Source of the DNA: an uncultured Verrucomicrobiota bacterium
Lineage (GTDB): Bacteria; Verrucomicrobiota; Verrucomicrobiia; Limisphaerales; UBA9464
Length of the DNA stretch: 64,000 bases
Assembly: GCA_903910585.1 (NCBI GenBank)
Contig: CAIWAH010000252.1
Span: 1-64,000 of the forward strand
Reading direction: 5' to 3'
Shown here: positions 54,545 to 62,677 of the stretch, piece after piece
Numbering within the stretch: the stretch's first letter is position 1
Layout: every line of letters begins with the position of its first letter
Made by a program: the position numbers and the translations under genes
Notes under the pieces: generated by a model
Database searches by the model: none
What the model saw: the letters and a program-made list of their open reading frames with translations, nothing else
What the model was told of the DNA's origin: nothing

Positions 54545-55651
54545 TTACTGCGCCGCCTTGATCTGGCTGACGAACATCTTGCTCACGGCATCGCCGTAGG
54601 TCTTCACGGTGTCGGCATATTCGGCCCCCTCGACGTGGGCCTCATACTGTTTGGTCTTGCTGCTCATGCTCCGGCCACCGCTGAGCGAGGACACCACGCC
54701 CAGCGCCGTGACCGCGGCATCGCCGAGCTTCTGCCCGGTGGTGGTGGTGTCCTTGACCTCGAAGAGCTGTTTGCCGGCCATCACGGGGTGTTTGAGCGTG
54801 AGCGCGGCGTAGTTGTTCGGCTTGAAGACGCTCGCCTTGGCGGTGCCGGAGTGAACCCAGAAACGGGTTTCGCCGGGCAGGAACGTGAGGGCGAGGGTGC
54901 TCTTCACCGAGGCGGTGGCCGTGTTGCCGTAGGTCTGCCAGAAGCCCTGCTTGGAGCCCTCGAGGTCGCAGAACGTGACCACGAAGCGCGCCTCGATCAG
55001 CGCCGCGTCCAGTTCCTGGCCGAGCGCCTTGTAGGTGCCGTTCCAGTCGAGGGCGCTGAAGGAGATGCCGCCGAACTCGAGCCGCTGGTCGCCGGGCTTG
55101 AAGTAGGTCTGCAGGCCCTGCGGGGCGCAGAACACGGAGTCGTGCTTGCTCTTGTCGATGTGGAACGGCGTCGGCTTGAGCGGGAACTTGCCGAAACTGG
55201 CCGCGCCCTTCACCGCGTCGAGTCCCACCACCTCGACCCCGGCGGCCTGAAGCTGGGCGGTCACGGCGGCGTAAAGGTCGTCCGTGATCTTCTGGCAGAG
55301 GGCGTCGTCCACGCCCTTGAGGAAATAGGTCGTGTGGACGCTCGCCTCCGCCCCGCCGCCCTCGCCGACTGACCGGGCGACGGAACTGGCGTTTTCATGG
55401 CTCTGGATCTCGAACTCCACCTGGAACGCCGGGAACGCGACCCGCTTGATGCCCTTGAGCGACTCCGGCTTGTCGAGCTTGAGGTAGTCCTTCGCGAGCA
55501 GGGCCGAGTCAGCCTGCAGGTCGAACGGCACCGGCTTTTTCTCCGCGAGCTTGGCGATCTTGCCGAGCAATCCGGCCGCCTCGGCCGGGGGGACGATCAG
55601 GGCGAGGCCGGCGATCCAGCCGGCGAGTTGACGTCGGGATAAGGTCTTCAC
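54545..55651 (-). CDS. Secreted hypothetical protein
   Basis: Unrecognised protein of 368 residues (GTG start at 55651, VKTLSRRQLAGWIAG) or 374 from the ATG at 55669. The first hydrophobic run (AGWIAGLALIVPPAEA) is a signal peptide. The body alternates beta and helix (RVAFPAFQVEFEIQS, YFLKGVDDALCQKITDDLYAAV, AAGVEVVGLDAVKGAA). Such wording recalls periplasmic proteins that bind a small molecule, but I see no catalytic motif. The C-terminal half contains TLALTFLPGETRFWVHSG and ends in VSQIKAAQ. The gene is followed by a strong terminator, and its upstream region is shared with the sterol-desaturase operon. Confidence 0.7.
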   Translation of the reverse strand: MKTLSRRQLAGWIAGLALIVPPAEAAGLLGKIAKLAEKKPVPFDLQADSALLAKDYLKLDKPESLKGIKRVAFPAFQVEFEIQSHENASSVARSVGEGGGAEASVHTTYFLKGVDDALCQKITDDLYAAVTAQLQAAGVEVVGLDAVKGAASFGKFPLKPTPFHIDKSKHDSVFCAPQGLQTYFKPGDQRLEFGGISFSALDWNGTYKALGQELDAALIEARFVVTFCDLEGSKQGFWQTYGNTATASVKSTLALTFLPGETRFWVHSGTAKASVFKPNNYAALTLKHPVMAGKQLFEVKDTTTTGQKLGDAAVTALGVVSSLSGGRSMSSKTKQYEAHVEGAEYADTVKTYGDAVSKMFVSQIKAAQ

Positions 55652-55687
55652 CCGGCCAGTGGAGCGCACCGGGGCGGAATCCGGCCA

Positions 55688-55703
55688 TACGTAACCTTAC
55701 GTA
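55688..55703. promoter_or_regulatory. Perfect inverted repeat in a divergent promoter
   Basis: TACGTAA (55688-55694), CC, then TTACGTA (55697-55703) is a perfect 7-bp inverted repeat in the roughly 125-bp region between the leftward hypothetical gene and the rightward sterol-desaturase gene. It is AT-richer than its surroundings and could be the operator of a dimeric regulator acting on both genes. Confidence 0.5.
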
Positions 55704-55775
55704 GAAGCTCCGGTGATACCCGTCGCGACCGCGATTGCCATTTGAACGTCCGGGTGGCATTGCGGGACGAACCGG

Positions 55776-56582
55776 ATGCCGATGATTGCCGCCTTCAGCC
55801 TCAAGTCGCTCGATTTCTTCCGTCTCAGCACGTTCACCACGTTGGAGGTGGGCGCGCGCTACTTCCTGTTCGCCGGCGTGGCGTGGCTGCTGGGCTACGG
55901 GCTGTTCCGGCGGCGCTGGTTCCACCGCAAGATCATCGCCCGGCTGCCCCAGTCGGCGGATGTGCGGCGCGAGATCGGCTATTCGGTGCTGACCCTGTTC
56001 ATCTTTGGACTGATGGGCGCGGGCACGATCTATGTGTCGAAACTGGGCTGGACCCAGATGTATTGGCGGCCGGACGAACGCGGCTGGGGCTGGTTCTGGG
56101 GCAGCGTTGCCGCCGCGATCGTGCTGCACGACACCTACTTCTACTGGACCCATCGGCTCATGCATCATCCGAAGATTTTTGGCCCGTTCCATCGCGTGCA
56201 CCATCTCTCGACGAATCCCTCGCCGTGGGCCGCCTACTCATTCGCCCCGCTGGAGGCCGTGGTCGAGGCCGGCATCTTTCCGTTGACGGTCTGCGTGATG
56301 CCCATTCATCCGCTCGCGTTCGGCCTGGTGATGCTCTGGCAGATTACCTTCAACGTGCTCGGCCACACCGGCTATGAGTTCCATCCGAAATGGCTGATGG
56401 ACTCGTGGCTCGGAAAGCTCCTCAACACGCCGACCAACCATGTGCAGCACCACGAGAAGATGAAGGGCAACTACGGCCTCTACTTCAACGTGTGGGACCG
56501 GCTCATGGGCACGAATCATCCCGACTACGAGGCCCGCTTTCGCGAGGTGACCACCCGGCCCAAAACGGATGCCGTCGGATGA
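55776..56582 (+). CDS. Sterol desaturase/fatty acid hydroxylase family membrane protein
   Basis: Di-iron membrane enzyme of 268 residues. Four or five hydrophobic segments (for example YFLFAGVAWLLGYGLF and VLTLFIFGLMGAGTIYV) hold the histidine boxes: His118 and His126 in LHDTYFYWTHRLMHH with His130-131, then His139 and His142-143 in FHRVHHLST, and a last box HVQHHEKMK near 232. These eight or more His residues coordinate the di-iron centre. The family inserts oxygen into fatty acyl chains, sterols or carotenoids; the substrate is unknown. The closing WDRLMGTNHPDY is also conserved. Its stop overlaps the ATG of the next gene by four bases (ATGA), so the two form a coupled operon. Confidence 0.92.
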   Translation: MPMIAAFSLKSLDFFRLSTFTTLEVGARYFLFAGVAWLLGYGLFRRRWFHRKIIARLPQSADVRREIGYSVLTLFIFGLMGAGTIYVSKLGWTQMYWRPDERGWGWFWGSVAAAIVLHDTYFYWTHRLMHHPKIFGPFHRVHHLSTNPSPWAAYSFAPLEAVVEAGIFPLTVCVMPIHPLAFGLVMLWQITFNVLGHTGYEFHPKWLMDSWLGKLLNTPTNHVQHHEKMKGNYGLYFNVWDRLMGTNHPDYEARFREVTTRPKTDAVG

Positions 56583-57970
56583 ACTCCGCGGTTCGGCCTT
56601 GGGTGCGCTGGTTGCACGGAATGGCCGCCGGCTTCGCCGTCGCGGCGGCGGAGCCCTGCCGGATTGAGGTCGTGGATGCGGAGTCCGGCTGGCCGGTGCC
56701 GCTCGTCGAGTTGCGCACCACCCACCACGTCAGCCACTGGACCGACAACGCCGGCGTGATTGCCGTGGACGAACCGGAGCTGCTGGGACGCGAGGTTTTC
56801 TTCCACGTCGAAGCGGACGGCTACGAGGTGCCCAAGGACGGCTTCGGTTACCGGGGCGTCCGCCTGCGGCCCGAGTCCGGCAAGACCCTGCCGGTGAAGG
56901 TCAGCCGGACCATGCTGGCCCGTCGGCTCGGCCGCCTGACCGGTGGCGGGTTGTTCGCCGAAAGCCAGCGGACCGGCCGCGAACTCGGCTGGCGTGAATC
57001 CGGCGTGTTCGGTTCCGACAGCGTGCAGACGGCCGTTCACGGCGGACGCCGGCTCTGGCTGTGGGGCGACACCACGCTCCCACATTATCCGCTGGGCCTC
57101 TTCGACAGCGCGGGCGCCTTCACGGTGTCGCAGCCGCTGAAGGAGTTCGCCCCACCGCTGCGGGTGGAGTTTGACTACGTTCGCGATGCCCGCGGAAGGC
57201 CCCGGGGCATCACGCCCCTGCCCGGGGACGGCCCGACCTGGGCCACCGCCTTGGTAAGTTTGCCGGATGCCGCCGGCCGCGCCCACCTCGTCTGCACCTA
57301 CATGAAGATTCGCGGGCAACTGGAAGCCTGCGAATGGGGCTTGGCCGAATGGGACGAGGGACAGACGAAGTTCAACCGACTGAAGGTGCTGTGGACGAAA
57401 TCCGCGGAAATTCCCCAGCCGCCGCCGCTGCCGCAGGGGCACGCGGTTCCGTGGACGGACGAGTCCGGGCGGTCATGGATGCTGTTCGCGCATCCGTTTC
57501 CCGCGCTGCGCTGTCCGGCCACGTTCGAGGCGTGGCAGGAGCCTGCCCGCTGGGAAGTGCTGTCCCAGCCCAACTCCCTGAAGGCTGCCGACACCGGCGA
57601 AGCCGTGCAGCCCCACCTGGGCGTCCATGCCGGCGGCATGGGCTGGCATCCGTGGCGAAAACGGTGGGTGGCGGTGTTCCAGCAGGTCGGGGGCAAGCCG
57701 TCCCACCTGGGTGAACTCTGGTATGCCGAGGCGCCGTCGCCCACGGGTCCGTGGGGACCGGCGATCAAGGTGCTCACCCACCGGCGATACACCTTCTACA
57801 ATCCCTGCCTGCACCTCGACCTGCCCCCGGCGGACTCCCCGGTGCTGCTGTTCGAGGGCACCTACACCAAGGACTTCTCCGGCCATCCGACCGCCACCCC
57901 GCGGCACGACTACAACCAGATCCTCTATCGACTCGACCTCGATGACCCACGCCTGCGACCCGCGCAATAG
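56579..57970 (+). CDS. Secreted beta-propeller-like hypothetical protein (DUF4185-like)
   Basis: Exported protein of 463 residues with a short signal peptide (GMAAGFAVAAAE). After an N-terminal beta domain (about 28-110) with VPLVELRTTHHVSH, the rest reads like a five-bladed propeller of the glycosidase-like/DUF4185 type: RRLWLWGDTTLPHYPLG, AHLVCTYMKIRGQLEACEWG, LWTKSAEIPQ, HAGGMGWHPWRKRWVAVFQQ, and SPVLLFEGTYTKDF. The GDTT and EGTYT phrases fit DUF4185. No catalytic acid can be assigned with confidence. The ATG overlaps the sterol-desaturase stop (ATGA), implying coupled expression and a shared role, perhaps in modifying envelope lipids or glycans. This is inference from context only. Confidence 0.7.
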   Translation: MNSAVRPWVRWLHGMAAGFAVAAAEPCRIEVVDAESGWPVPLVELRTTHHVSHWTDNAGVIAVDEPELLGREVFFHVEADGYEVPKDGFGYRGVRLRPESGKTLPVKVSRTMLARRLGRLTGGGLFAESQRTGRELGWRESGVFGSDSVQTAVHGGRRLWLWGDTTLPHYPLGLFDSAGAFTVSQPLKEFAPPLRVEFDYVRDARGRPRGITPLPGDGPTWATALVSLPDAAGRAHLVCTYMKIRGQLEACEWGLAEWDEGQTKFNRLKVLWTKSAEIPQPPPLPQGHAVPWTDESGRSWMLFAHPFPALRCPATFEAWQEPARWEVLSQPNSLKAADTGEAVQPHLGVHAGGMGWHPWRKRWVAVFQQVGGKPSHLGELWYAEAPSPTGPWGPAIKVLTHRRYTFYNPCLHLDLPPADSPVLLFEGTYTKDFSGHPTATPRHDYNQILYRLDLDDPRLRPAQ

Positions 57971-58046
57971 TGAGCGGAGAAGGGCGGTGCCGGCATCCCC
58001 CAGATTGTGAATTGGTCGCGGCGGGTCGGCGGTTTAGGGTCTCCGC

Positions 58047-61000
58047 ATGGCGTGGCGGTTCAGTTGTTTGTCCGGCGTTCTGTTCCTGTTGGTAGCATTG
58101 GGCTCGTGGCGGGCGCGGGCACAGCACGCCACCGGCACAGCGGCTTTCGAGGCGGCCGCCGGTGACGCCAAACGCTTCCAGCTGGCGCCCGGCCTCAAGC
58201 TCGACGTCTGGGCCGCCGAACCGCAGCTCAGCAACAGCGTCGCCTTCGCCTTCGACGGCAAGGGACGGGTCTATCTCGCCGAATCGGACCGCTGGGCCAT
58301 CAGCGTCTTCGACATCACGGCGCACACCAATTGGCTGCTCGCGGACATGTCCTTCCGCAATGTGGCGGAACGCGGCGCCTTCCTGACGAACCAGTTCACG
58401 ACGAATCCGCCGCCCAGCGTAGGGCAGGCTGCCAGCCTGCCCAACCCGCTCGCCTTCCTCACCAAGGACAGCGAAGTCGTCCGCCGCGTCGAGGACCGCG
58501 ACGGCGACGGCAAGGCCGACCACTCGGAAATCCTCGCCACCGGCTTCACCAACGCCGTGGACGGCACCGCCGCCGGCGTGCTGGCGACCCGCGAGGGCGT
58601 CTACTTCGCGAACATTCCGAGCCTGTGGCGGCTTTCCTCGACAGAAGTAATCAGTAGGTCAGTGGTCAGTAATCAGTCGGCGGCCAAACCGTCTTCCACT
58701 GACTCACTGAATACTGACCCACTGTTGACTCGTTCCCCACTGGCCACCGGCTTCGGCGTCCACATCGGCGTGTCCGGCCACGACCTGCACGGGCTCATCA
58801 AGGGCCCAGACGGACGCATCTACCTGAGCTTCGGCGACCGCGGCTGCGTGCTCACTAACCGCGAGGGCGTCGTCATCAACCTGCCCGACACCGGCGGCGT
58901 GCTCCGCTGCGAGCCCGACGGACGCGACCTCGAAGTCTTCTGCTACGGCCTCCGCAACCCGCAGGAACTCGCCTTCGACGACTTTGGCAACCTCTGGACC
59001 GTGGACAACGACACCGCCGGCGCCGACCCCTGCCGCGTGCTCCACCTCGTCGAGGGCGGCGACTACGGCTGGCGCACCAGCTACCAGCACATGGACGGCT
59101 TCGGCCCGTGGGTGCAGGAGGAACTCTGGAAGGGCGGCCAGGACGGCATCCTCCCGCCTGCCGGCACCGTGAGCCAGGGCCCGAGCGGGCTCGCCTTCTA
59201 TCCCGGCACCGGCTTCGGTGAACGGCTCGCCGGCACCTTCCTCCACTGCGATTTTCCCGGCGGCGTGTGGGCCTACACCGTGAAGCCGCAGGGCGCGAGC
59301 TACGTGGTGGACCGCAAGGAGAAGTTCCTGTGGAACTGCTGGCCTACCGACGTGGACTTCGGCCCCGACGGCGCGGCCTACGTGCTCGACTGGGTCAGCG
59401 GCTGGGGCCAGACGCCGCGCGGAAGGATCTACCGGATCACGCCCACCGACGTAGCCGCCGAGGTTACGAGGCGGACCGGCAGCGACGCCACGAACGAATC
59501 CGCCTCCTCACGTCGGCGGCTACCGGAGCCGGAACTCATCGCCCAAGTGAGGCAGTTGCTCGCCGAAGGCATGGCGCAGCGCGGCGAAAAGGAACTGCTC
59601 GACCTCCTCGGCCACGCCGACCGCCGCGTGCGACTGGAAGCGCAGTGGGAGTTCGCCGCCCGAGCCAGTGCGGACAGCTTGAATTCGGAATCCTTCTCCT
59701 CACTTACTCAAGCGGCACTGGAGTCTCCCCGCGAGCTGCAACGGCTCCATGCGATCTGGACGTTGGCACAAATCCGCCGGCAGAACCTGGTTCGGAATCG
59801 TGATCACTCCGCCAACGTGCATCGTCTGGCGCCAGCGCTCCTGGACAGTTCACCCGCCGTGGCCCGGCAGGCGGCGCTAGCGTTGGCCGAGGCCGGGTTC
59901 GTGCGCTTCGTGTCACAATTCGCCCAGTTGGCATCGGCGGACAATCCCGCAGTGACCGAGTTTGCCATTCGCGCGCTCGCGCGCCTGGGCGATAGGAGCC
60001 CCCTGCGCCTGGACCCTCCGCCCCGTCTGACCGAAGCCGCAGGCAAGGTCCCAGCTTGGCTGGGCCAGCGTGTGTGGCAGTGGAAGGTGGAGGATATCCG
60101 TGAGGAAACTGGGCTGGAAGGCTTCGGCCTCAAGGCCGTGCTCGAAGCCTCCGAATCACCCGATCCGTTCGTTCACGAGGCGGTAGTGCAGTGGATTCTG
60201 GCCCGCCTGCGCGCCTCCCAGATATCGCGCGGCTACGAATGGCAACCAGCGACATGGAGCTTTGGCCGCGCCACAAACGGCAATTCCCGGCTGGCTTCGG
60301 TTCACGCCCTGGCTCGGCTTGTTAGTCCCTGTGTCACCAACTTCCTCTCCGATTCCGACCCGCGCCTCATCATCGCGGCCGGACGCGCCATCCACGACGT
60401 GCCGATCGTCGAGGGTTTCCCGGCGCTGGCGGCGTTCGTCACCAAGATTGACTGCCCCACCAACCTGATGTCGCGCGTCATCAACGCCTGCTACCGCCTC
60501 GGCACCCAGCAGCACGCGCAGATGCTCGCCGGCTTCGCCGCCCGCGAGGACGTGCCCGACTGGGCCCGGGTCCTCGCCCTCCGCGCCCTCGCCGACTGGG
60601 AAAAACCCTCGCCCCTCGACCGCGTGAACGGCCTGTGGCGGCCACTCATCGTAGGGCAGGCTGCCAGCCTGCCCGCCGCCCCGAGTTCCGTGCCTGTCCA
60701 ACAACCGGCGCAATCCGATTCGGCTTCCGCTCCCGCTTCCCCCTCACCCCGACCCTCTCCCTCGGGGAGCGGGGGAAACGCCGCCAGCCCGTCCGGCAAC
60801 GAAGCCGTCCAGGTAGCCGCAACGCCTTCTCCTTCCGCTGAAAACCCATCGCTGACTTCCGCTCCCGCGCTTTCAGATTCCAGCACGCGTCCGACAGCTT
60901 CCCCCTCTCCTGGGGGAGAGGGCCGGGGTGAGGGCGGGCCCGCCTCGCGCAGCGCTGTTCCTTCCAATCCTCTCCTCGAACGCGCCGCGCAGGCCCAAGC

Positions 61001-62315
61001 CGCCCGCAATCTAGGCCGCGCCTCGGAAATTCCCGTGCTGCCCTCCGACTTGGGCCGCTCCGTGCCCTACGACGAGGCGATGGCCCTGCGTCGCAATCCC
61101 GCGCCCGCCCAGCGCGCCTTCCTCCGCGTGGCCGGCGACCTGATGAATCCCTTCAACCTCAACGAGGCCGGCCAGCCCGCCGGCACGCGCGAGGTGTTGC
61201 CGCTCCAGATCGCCGTCGCCGAAGCCGCCGCCAAACTGCGCGTGAAGGAAGCCGGCACGCCGCTCTTCGAGAAGTTCGCCCACACCAACACCGCCCCGGA
61301 ACTCCGCCGCGCCATCCTGCCCGCGCTCGCCGAACTCCGGTCCCCGCTCACCGGCGACGCGGTGAAGCTCGCCCTCGCCGATCCCGATCCGAAACTGCGC
61401 GCGGTTGCCCTGCCTTACCTCGACCGGCTCGACGGCGGCGAAGACACGGTTGGGCTCTTGGTCAGCTTGATTGGTGGCCCGCCCTCACCCCGGCCCTCTC
61501 CCCCGGGGAGAGGGGGAAACGCAGTCAGCCCGTCCGGCGACGACACCGTTCAGGCCGCAGCAACGCCTTTGGCTTCTCCCGGCGACCCAGCGCGGACTTC
61601 GGCACACTCGCCTTCGGCCGCCAGCACGCGTCCGAATGCTGCTCCCTCTCCCGGGGGAGAGGGCTGGGGTGAGGGTGGGCGCCCCACCGACATTCCGCTC
61701 GCTCAGGCTGCCCTCGCGGCATTGGCGAAACTTGCGGATGCCGAGGCCGATGCTGCCGTTCGCAGCGCGTTGGCGGCGCTCGACGCCAAGCAACTCCCGG
61801 TTGACCTCGCCGTGGATGTGCGGGAGGCCGCCAAAGCGAGGGGCCTTTCGGCTCAGCGCGCCGCACTTCCGGAACTGCTCGTCGGCGGCAACGCCGAGCG
61901 CGGCCGACAGGTTTTCTTCCAGAACCAGACGGTGCAGTGCCTGCGGTGCCACAAGATTGGCGCCGACGGCGGCATCGTCGGGCCCGAGCTCACTGGCGTC
62001 GGCAAACGGCAGGCCCGTGACTACCTGCTCGAAAGCATCCTGCAGCCCAACGCGAAGATCGCCGCCGGCTTCGAGACCGTGGTGCTGACCCTGAATGACG
62101 GCTCCACCGTGGCGGGAGCGCTCAAGTCGGAAACCGCCTCCGAGTTGGGCGTGGAGGTGACGGGGGACGACGGCCAGCCGGCGCTGACCCGGGTGGCCAA
62201 GTCCGCCCTGAAGCAGCGCGAGCGGGGACCGAGCGCGATGCCGGAAGGCCTGGGCGACCAGCTCGCTGCGTTCGAGCTGCGCGACTTGGTCGAGTATCTG
62301 GCGACCCTGCGGTGA
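58047..62315 (+). CDS. PVC-type dehydrogenase/cytochrome c protein with repeat-derived insertions
   Basis: Secreted protein of 1422 residues. The first 26 residues are a signal peptide (LSGVLFLLVALGSWRARA). About 40-470 is the PVC membrane-bound dehydrogenase propeller (FQLAPGLKLDVWAAEPQLSN, GHDLHGLIKGPDGRIYLSFGDRG, GLRNPQELAFDDFGNLWTVDND, GPDGAAYVLDWVSGWGQTPRG). HEAT-like helices fill about 500-1260, and the C-terminal cytochrome c domain carries Cys1298, Cys1301 and His1302 in CLRCHKIG with Met in AMPEGLGD. The frame is interrupted by at least six palindromic repeat insertions that stay in frame, listed separately. They encode Pro/Ser/Gly-rich low-complexity stretches, unlike the rest. The gene stands alone between the DUF4185-like gene (76 bp upstream) and a convergent small ORF. 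Confidence 0.9.
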   Translation: MAWRFSCLSGVLFLLVALGSWRARAQHATGTAAFEAAAGDAKRFQLAPGLKLDVWAAEPQLSNSVAFAFDGKGRVYLAESDRWAISVFDITAHTNWLLADMSFRNVAERGAFLTNQFTTNPPPSVGQAASLPNPLAFLTKDSEVVRRVEDRDGDGKADHSEILATGFTNAVDGTAAGVLATREGVYFANIPSLWRLSSTEVISRSVVSNQSAAKPSSTDSLNTDPLLTRSPLATGFGVHIGVSGHDLHGLIKGPDGRIYLSFGDRGCVLTNREGVVINLPDTGGVLRCEPDGRDLEVFCYGLRNPQELAFDDFGNLWTVDNDTAGADPCRVLHLVEGGDYGWRTSYQHMDGFGPWVQEELWKGGQDGILPPAGTVSQGPSGLAFYPGTGFGERLAGTFLHCDFPGGVWAYTVKPQGASYVVDRKEKFLWNCWPTDVDFGPDGAAYVLDWVSGWGQTPRGRIYRITPTDVAAEVTRRTGSDATNESASSRRRLPEPELIAQVRQLLAEGMAQRGEKELLDLLGHADRRVRLEAQWEFAARASADSLNSESFSSLTQAALESPRELQRLHAIWTLAQIRRQNLVRNRDHSANVHRLAPALLDSSPAVARQAALALAEAGFVRFVSQFAQLASADNPAVTEFAIRALARLGDRSPLRLDPPPRLTEAAGKVPAWLGQRVWQWKVEDIREETGLEGFGLKAVLEASESPDPFVHEAVVQWILARLRASQISRGYEWQPATWSFGRATNGNSRLASVHALARLVSPCVTNFLSDSDPRLIIAAGRAIHDVPIVEGFPALAAFVTKIDCPTNLMSRVINACYRLGTQQHAQMLAGFAAREDVPDWARVLALRALADWEKPSPLDRVNGLWRPLIVGQAASLPAAPSSVPVQQPAQSDSASAPASPSPRPSPSGSGGNAASPSGNEAVQVAATPSPSAENPSLTSAPALSDSSTRPTASPSPGGEGRGEGGPASRSAVPSNPLLERAAQAQAARNLGRASEIPVLPSDLGRSVPYDEAMALRRNPAPAQRAFLRVAGDLMNPFNLNEAGQPAGTREVLPLQIAVAEAAAKLRVKEAGTPLFEKFAHTNTAPELRRAILPALAELRSPLTGDAVKLALADPDPKLRAVALPYLDRLDGGEDTVGLLVSLIGGPPSPRPSPPGRGGNAVSPSGDDTVQAAATPLASPGDPARTSAHSPSAASTRPNAAPSPGGEGWGEGGRPTDIPLAQAALAALAKLADAEADAAVRSALAALDAKQLPVDLAVDVREAAKARGLSAQRAALPELLVGGNAERGRQVFFQNQTVQCLRCHKIGADGGIVGPELTGVGKRQARDYLLESILQPNAKIAAGFETVVLTLNDGSTVAGALKSETASELGVEVTGDDGQPALTRVAKSALKQRERGPSAMPEGLGDQLAAFELRDLVEYLATLR
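58419..58441. repeat. 23-bp palindromic repeat, copy 1, inside CDS
   Basis: The sequence GTAGGGCAGGCTGCCAGCCT plus GCC contains a palindrome (GGCAGGCTGCCAGCCTGCC). It is inside the reading frame of the PVC dehydrogenase gene and encodes VGQAASLP. The same 23 bp recurs at 60651. Confidence 0.92.
58645..58730. repeat. Imperfect inverted repeat of CAGT-rich heptamer-like units, inside CDS
   Basis: Left arm 58645-58676 and right arm 58697-58729 are imperfect inverted copies, about three quarters identical when one is reversed and complemented. Both consist of short CAGT/ACTG-containing units (such as GGTCAGTGGTCAGTAATCAG) separated by a GC-rich loop. They encode a Ser/Thr/Asn-rich insertion in the propeller. 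Confidence 0.8.
59451..59523. repeat. 73-bp inverted-repeat element, inside CDS
   Basis: The left end GTAGCCGCCGAGGTTACGAG (59451-59470, arm to 59475) is matched by a right arm at 59499-59523 whose reverse complement differs at three of 25 positions. The 23-base centre is unrelated. It encodes the insertion VAAEVTRRTGSDATNES near residue 470, at the join of propeller and helical domains. Confidence 0.88.
60651..60673. repeat. 23-bp palindromic repeat, copy 2, inside CDS
   Basis: Identical to the repeat at 58419-58441, in the same reading frame relative to the palindrome (again encoding VGQAASLP). It lies directly upstream of the larger element at 60740. Confidence 0.92.
60740..60939. repeat. 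About 200-bp palindrome-bounded element (copy A), inside CDS
   Basis: It begins CCCTCACCCCGACCCTCTCC and ends in the inverted counterpart (CCCTCTCC-TGGG-GGAGAGGG at 60903-60922, then CCGGGGTGAGGGCGGGC). The tails point outward. The encoded 67 residues ([20 protein letters not shown] and onward) align without gaps to copy B at about two thirds identity. Confidence 0.9.
61476..61680. repeat. About 200-bp palindrome-bounded element (copy B), inside CDS
   Basis: It begins GGCCCGCCCTCACCCCGGCC and contains CCCTCTCC-CCCGGG-GAGAGGG at its left end, with the inverted counterpart at its right end (61644-61680). Its encoded stretch starts PSPRPSPPGRGGNAVSPSGD. Orientation and frame are the same as in copy A, 740 bp upstream. 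Confidence 0.9.
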
Positions 62316-62330
62316 TTCGGGCCGCCTCGC

Positions 62331-62621
62331 TTACGGCAGCGGCGGCGGGCCGTCTTCCAGCTCATACCAGACGCGGATGAACTGGTGCCAATGAGCGCTC
62401 ATTTCGCCGCTCGTGCGGAGCGCGGCGTCCTCGCTGCCTTCCTCGTGGGCCAGGTGGATGTTGGGCAGCACCACGGTCTCGACGTTGAAGACCCGGATGT
62501 TGCGTTCCTTGATCCAGCGGTTGGCGTCGAAGATGGAGGACCGCAAGGTGTGGAACTGCGCCGGGCGGAGCAGCCCGCCGGGATCCTTCACCTTGGGCAC
62601 GAAGTCCTGATAGGCAATCAC
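62331..62621 (-). CDS. Small hypothetical protein
   Basis: Short cytoplasmic protein of 96 residues that I cannot name. It has a credible composition: aromatic and His-rich C-terminus (TSGEMSAHWHQFIRVWYE), a middle FDANRWIKERNIRVFNVETVVLPN, and no signal peptide or membrane segment. The pattern of Trp and Tyr residues looks conserved rather than random. ATG 62621 (MIAYQDFVPKV) is the natural start. It lies convergent to the PVC dehydrogenase gene, 15 bp from its stop, and upstream on the same strand is the frameshifted membrane-protein gene. Confidence 0.7.
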   Translation of the reverse strand: MIAYQDFVPKVKDPGGLLRPAQFHTLRSSIFDANRWIKERNIRVFNVETVVLPNIHLAHEEGSEDAALRTSGEMSAHWHQFIRVWYELEDGPPPLP

Positions 62622-62677
62622 GGCCGCAGGCTAGGAGGGCCGGCGCGCCCGTCGAGCGGATAGCAGGGCGCCCGTCC

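Noticed and set aside
60740-61680. CRISPR-like array suggested by repeated palindromes in the dehydrogenase gene
   Set aside because: There are only two large diverged elements without regular spacers, and no cas genes are in the window.
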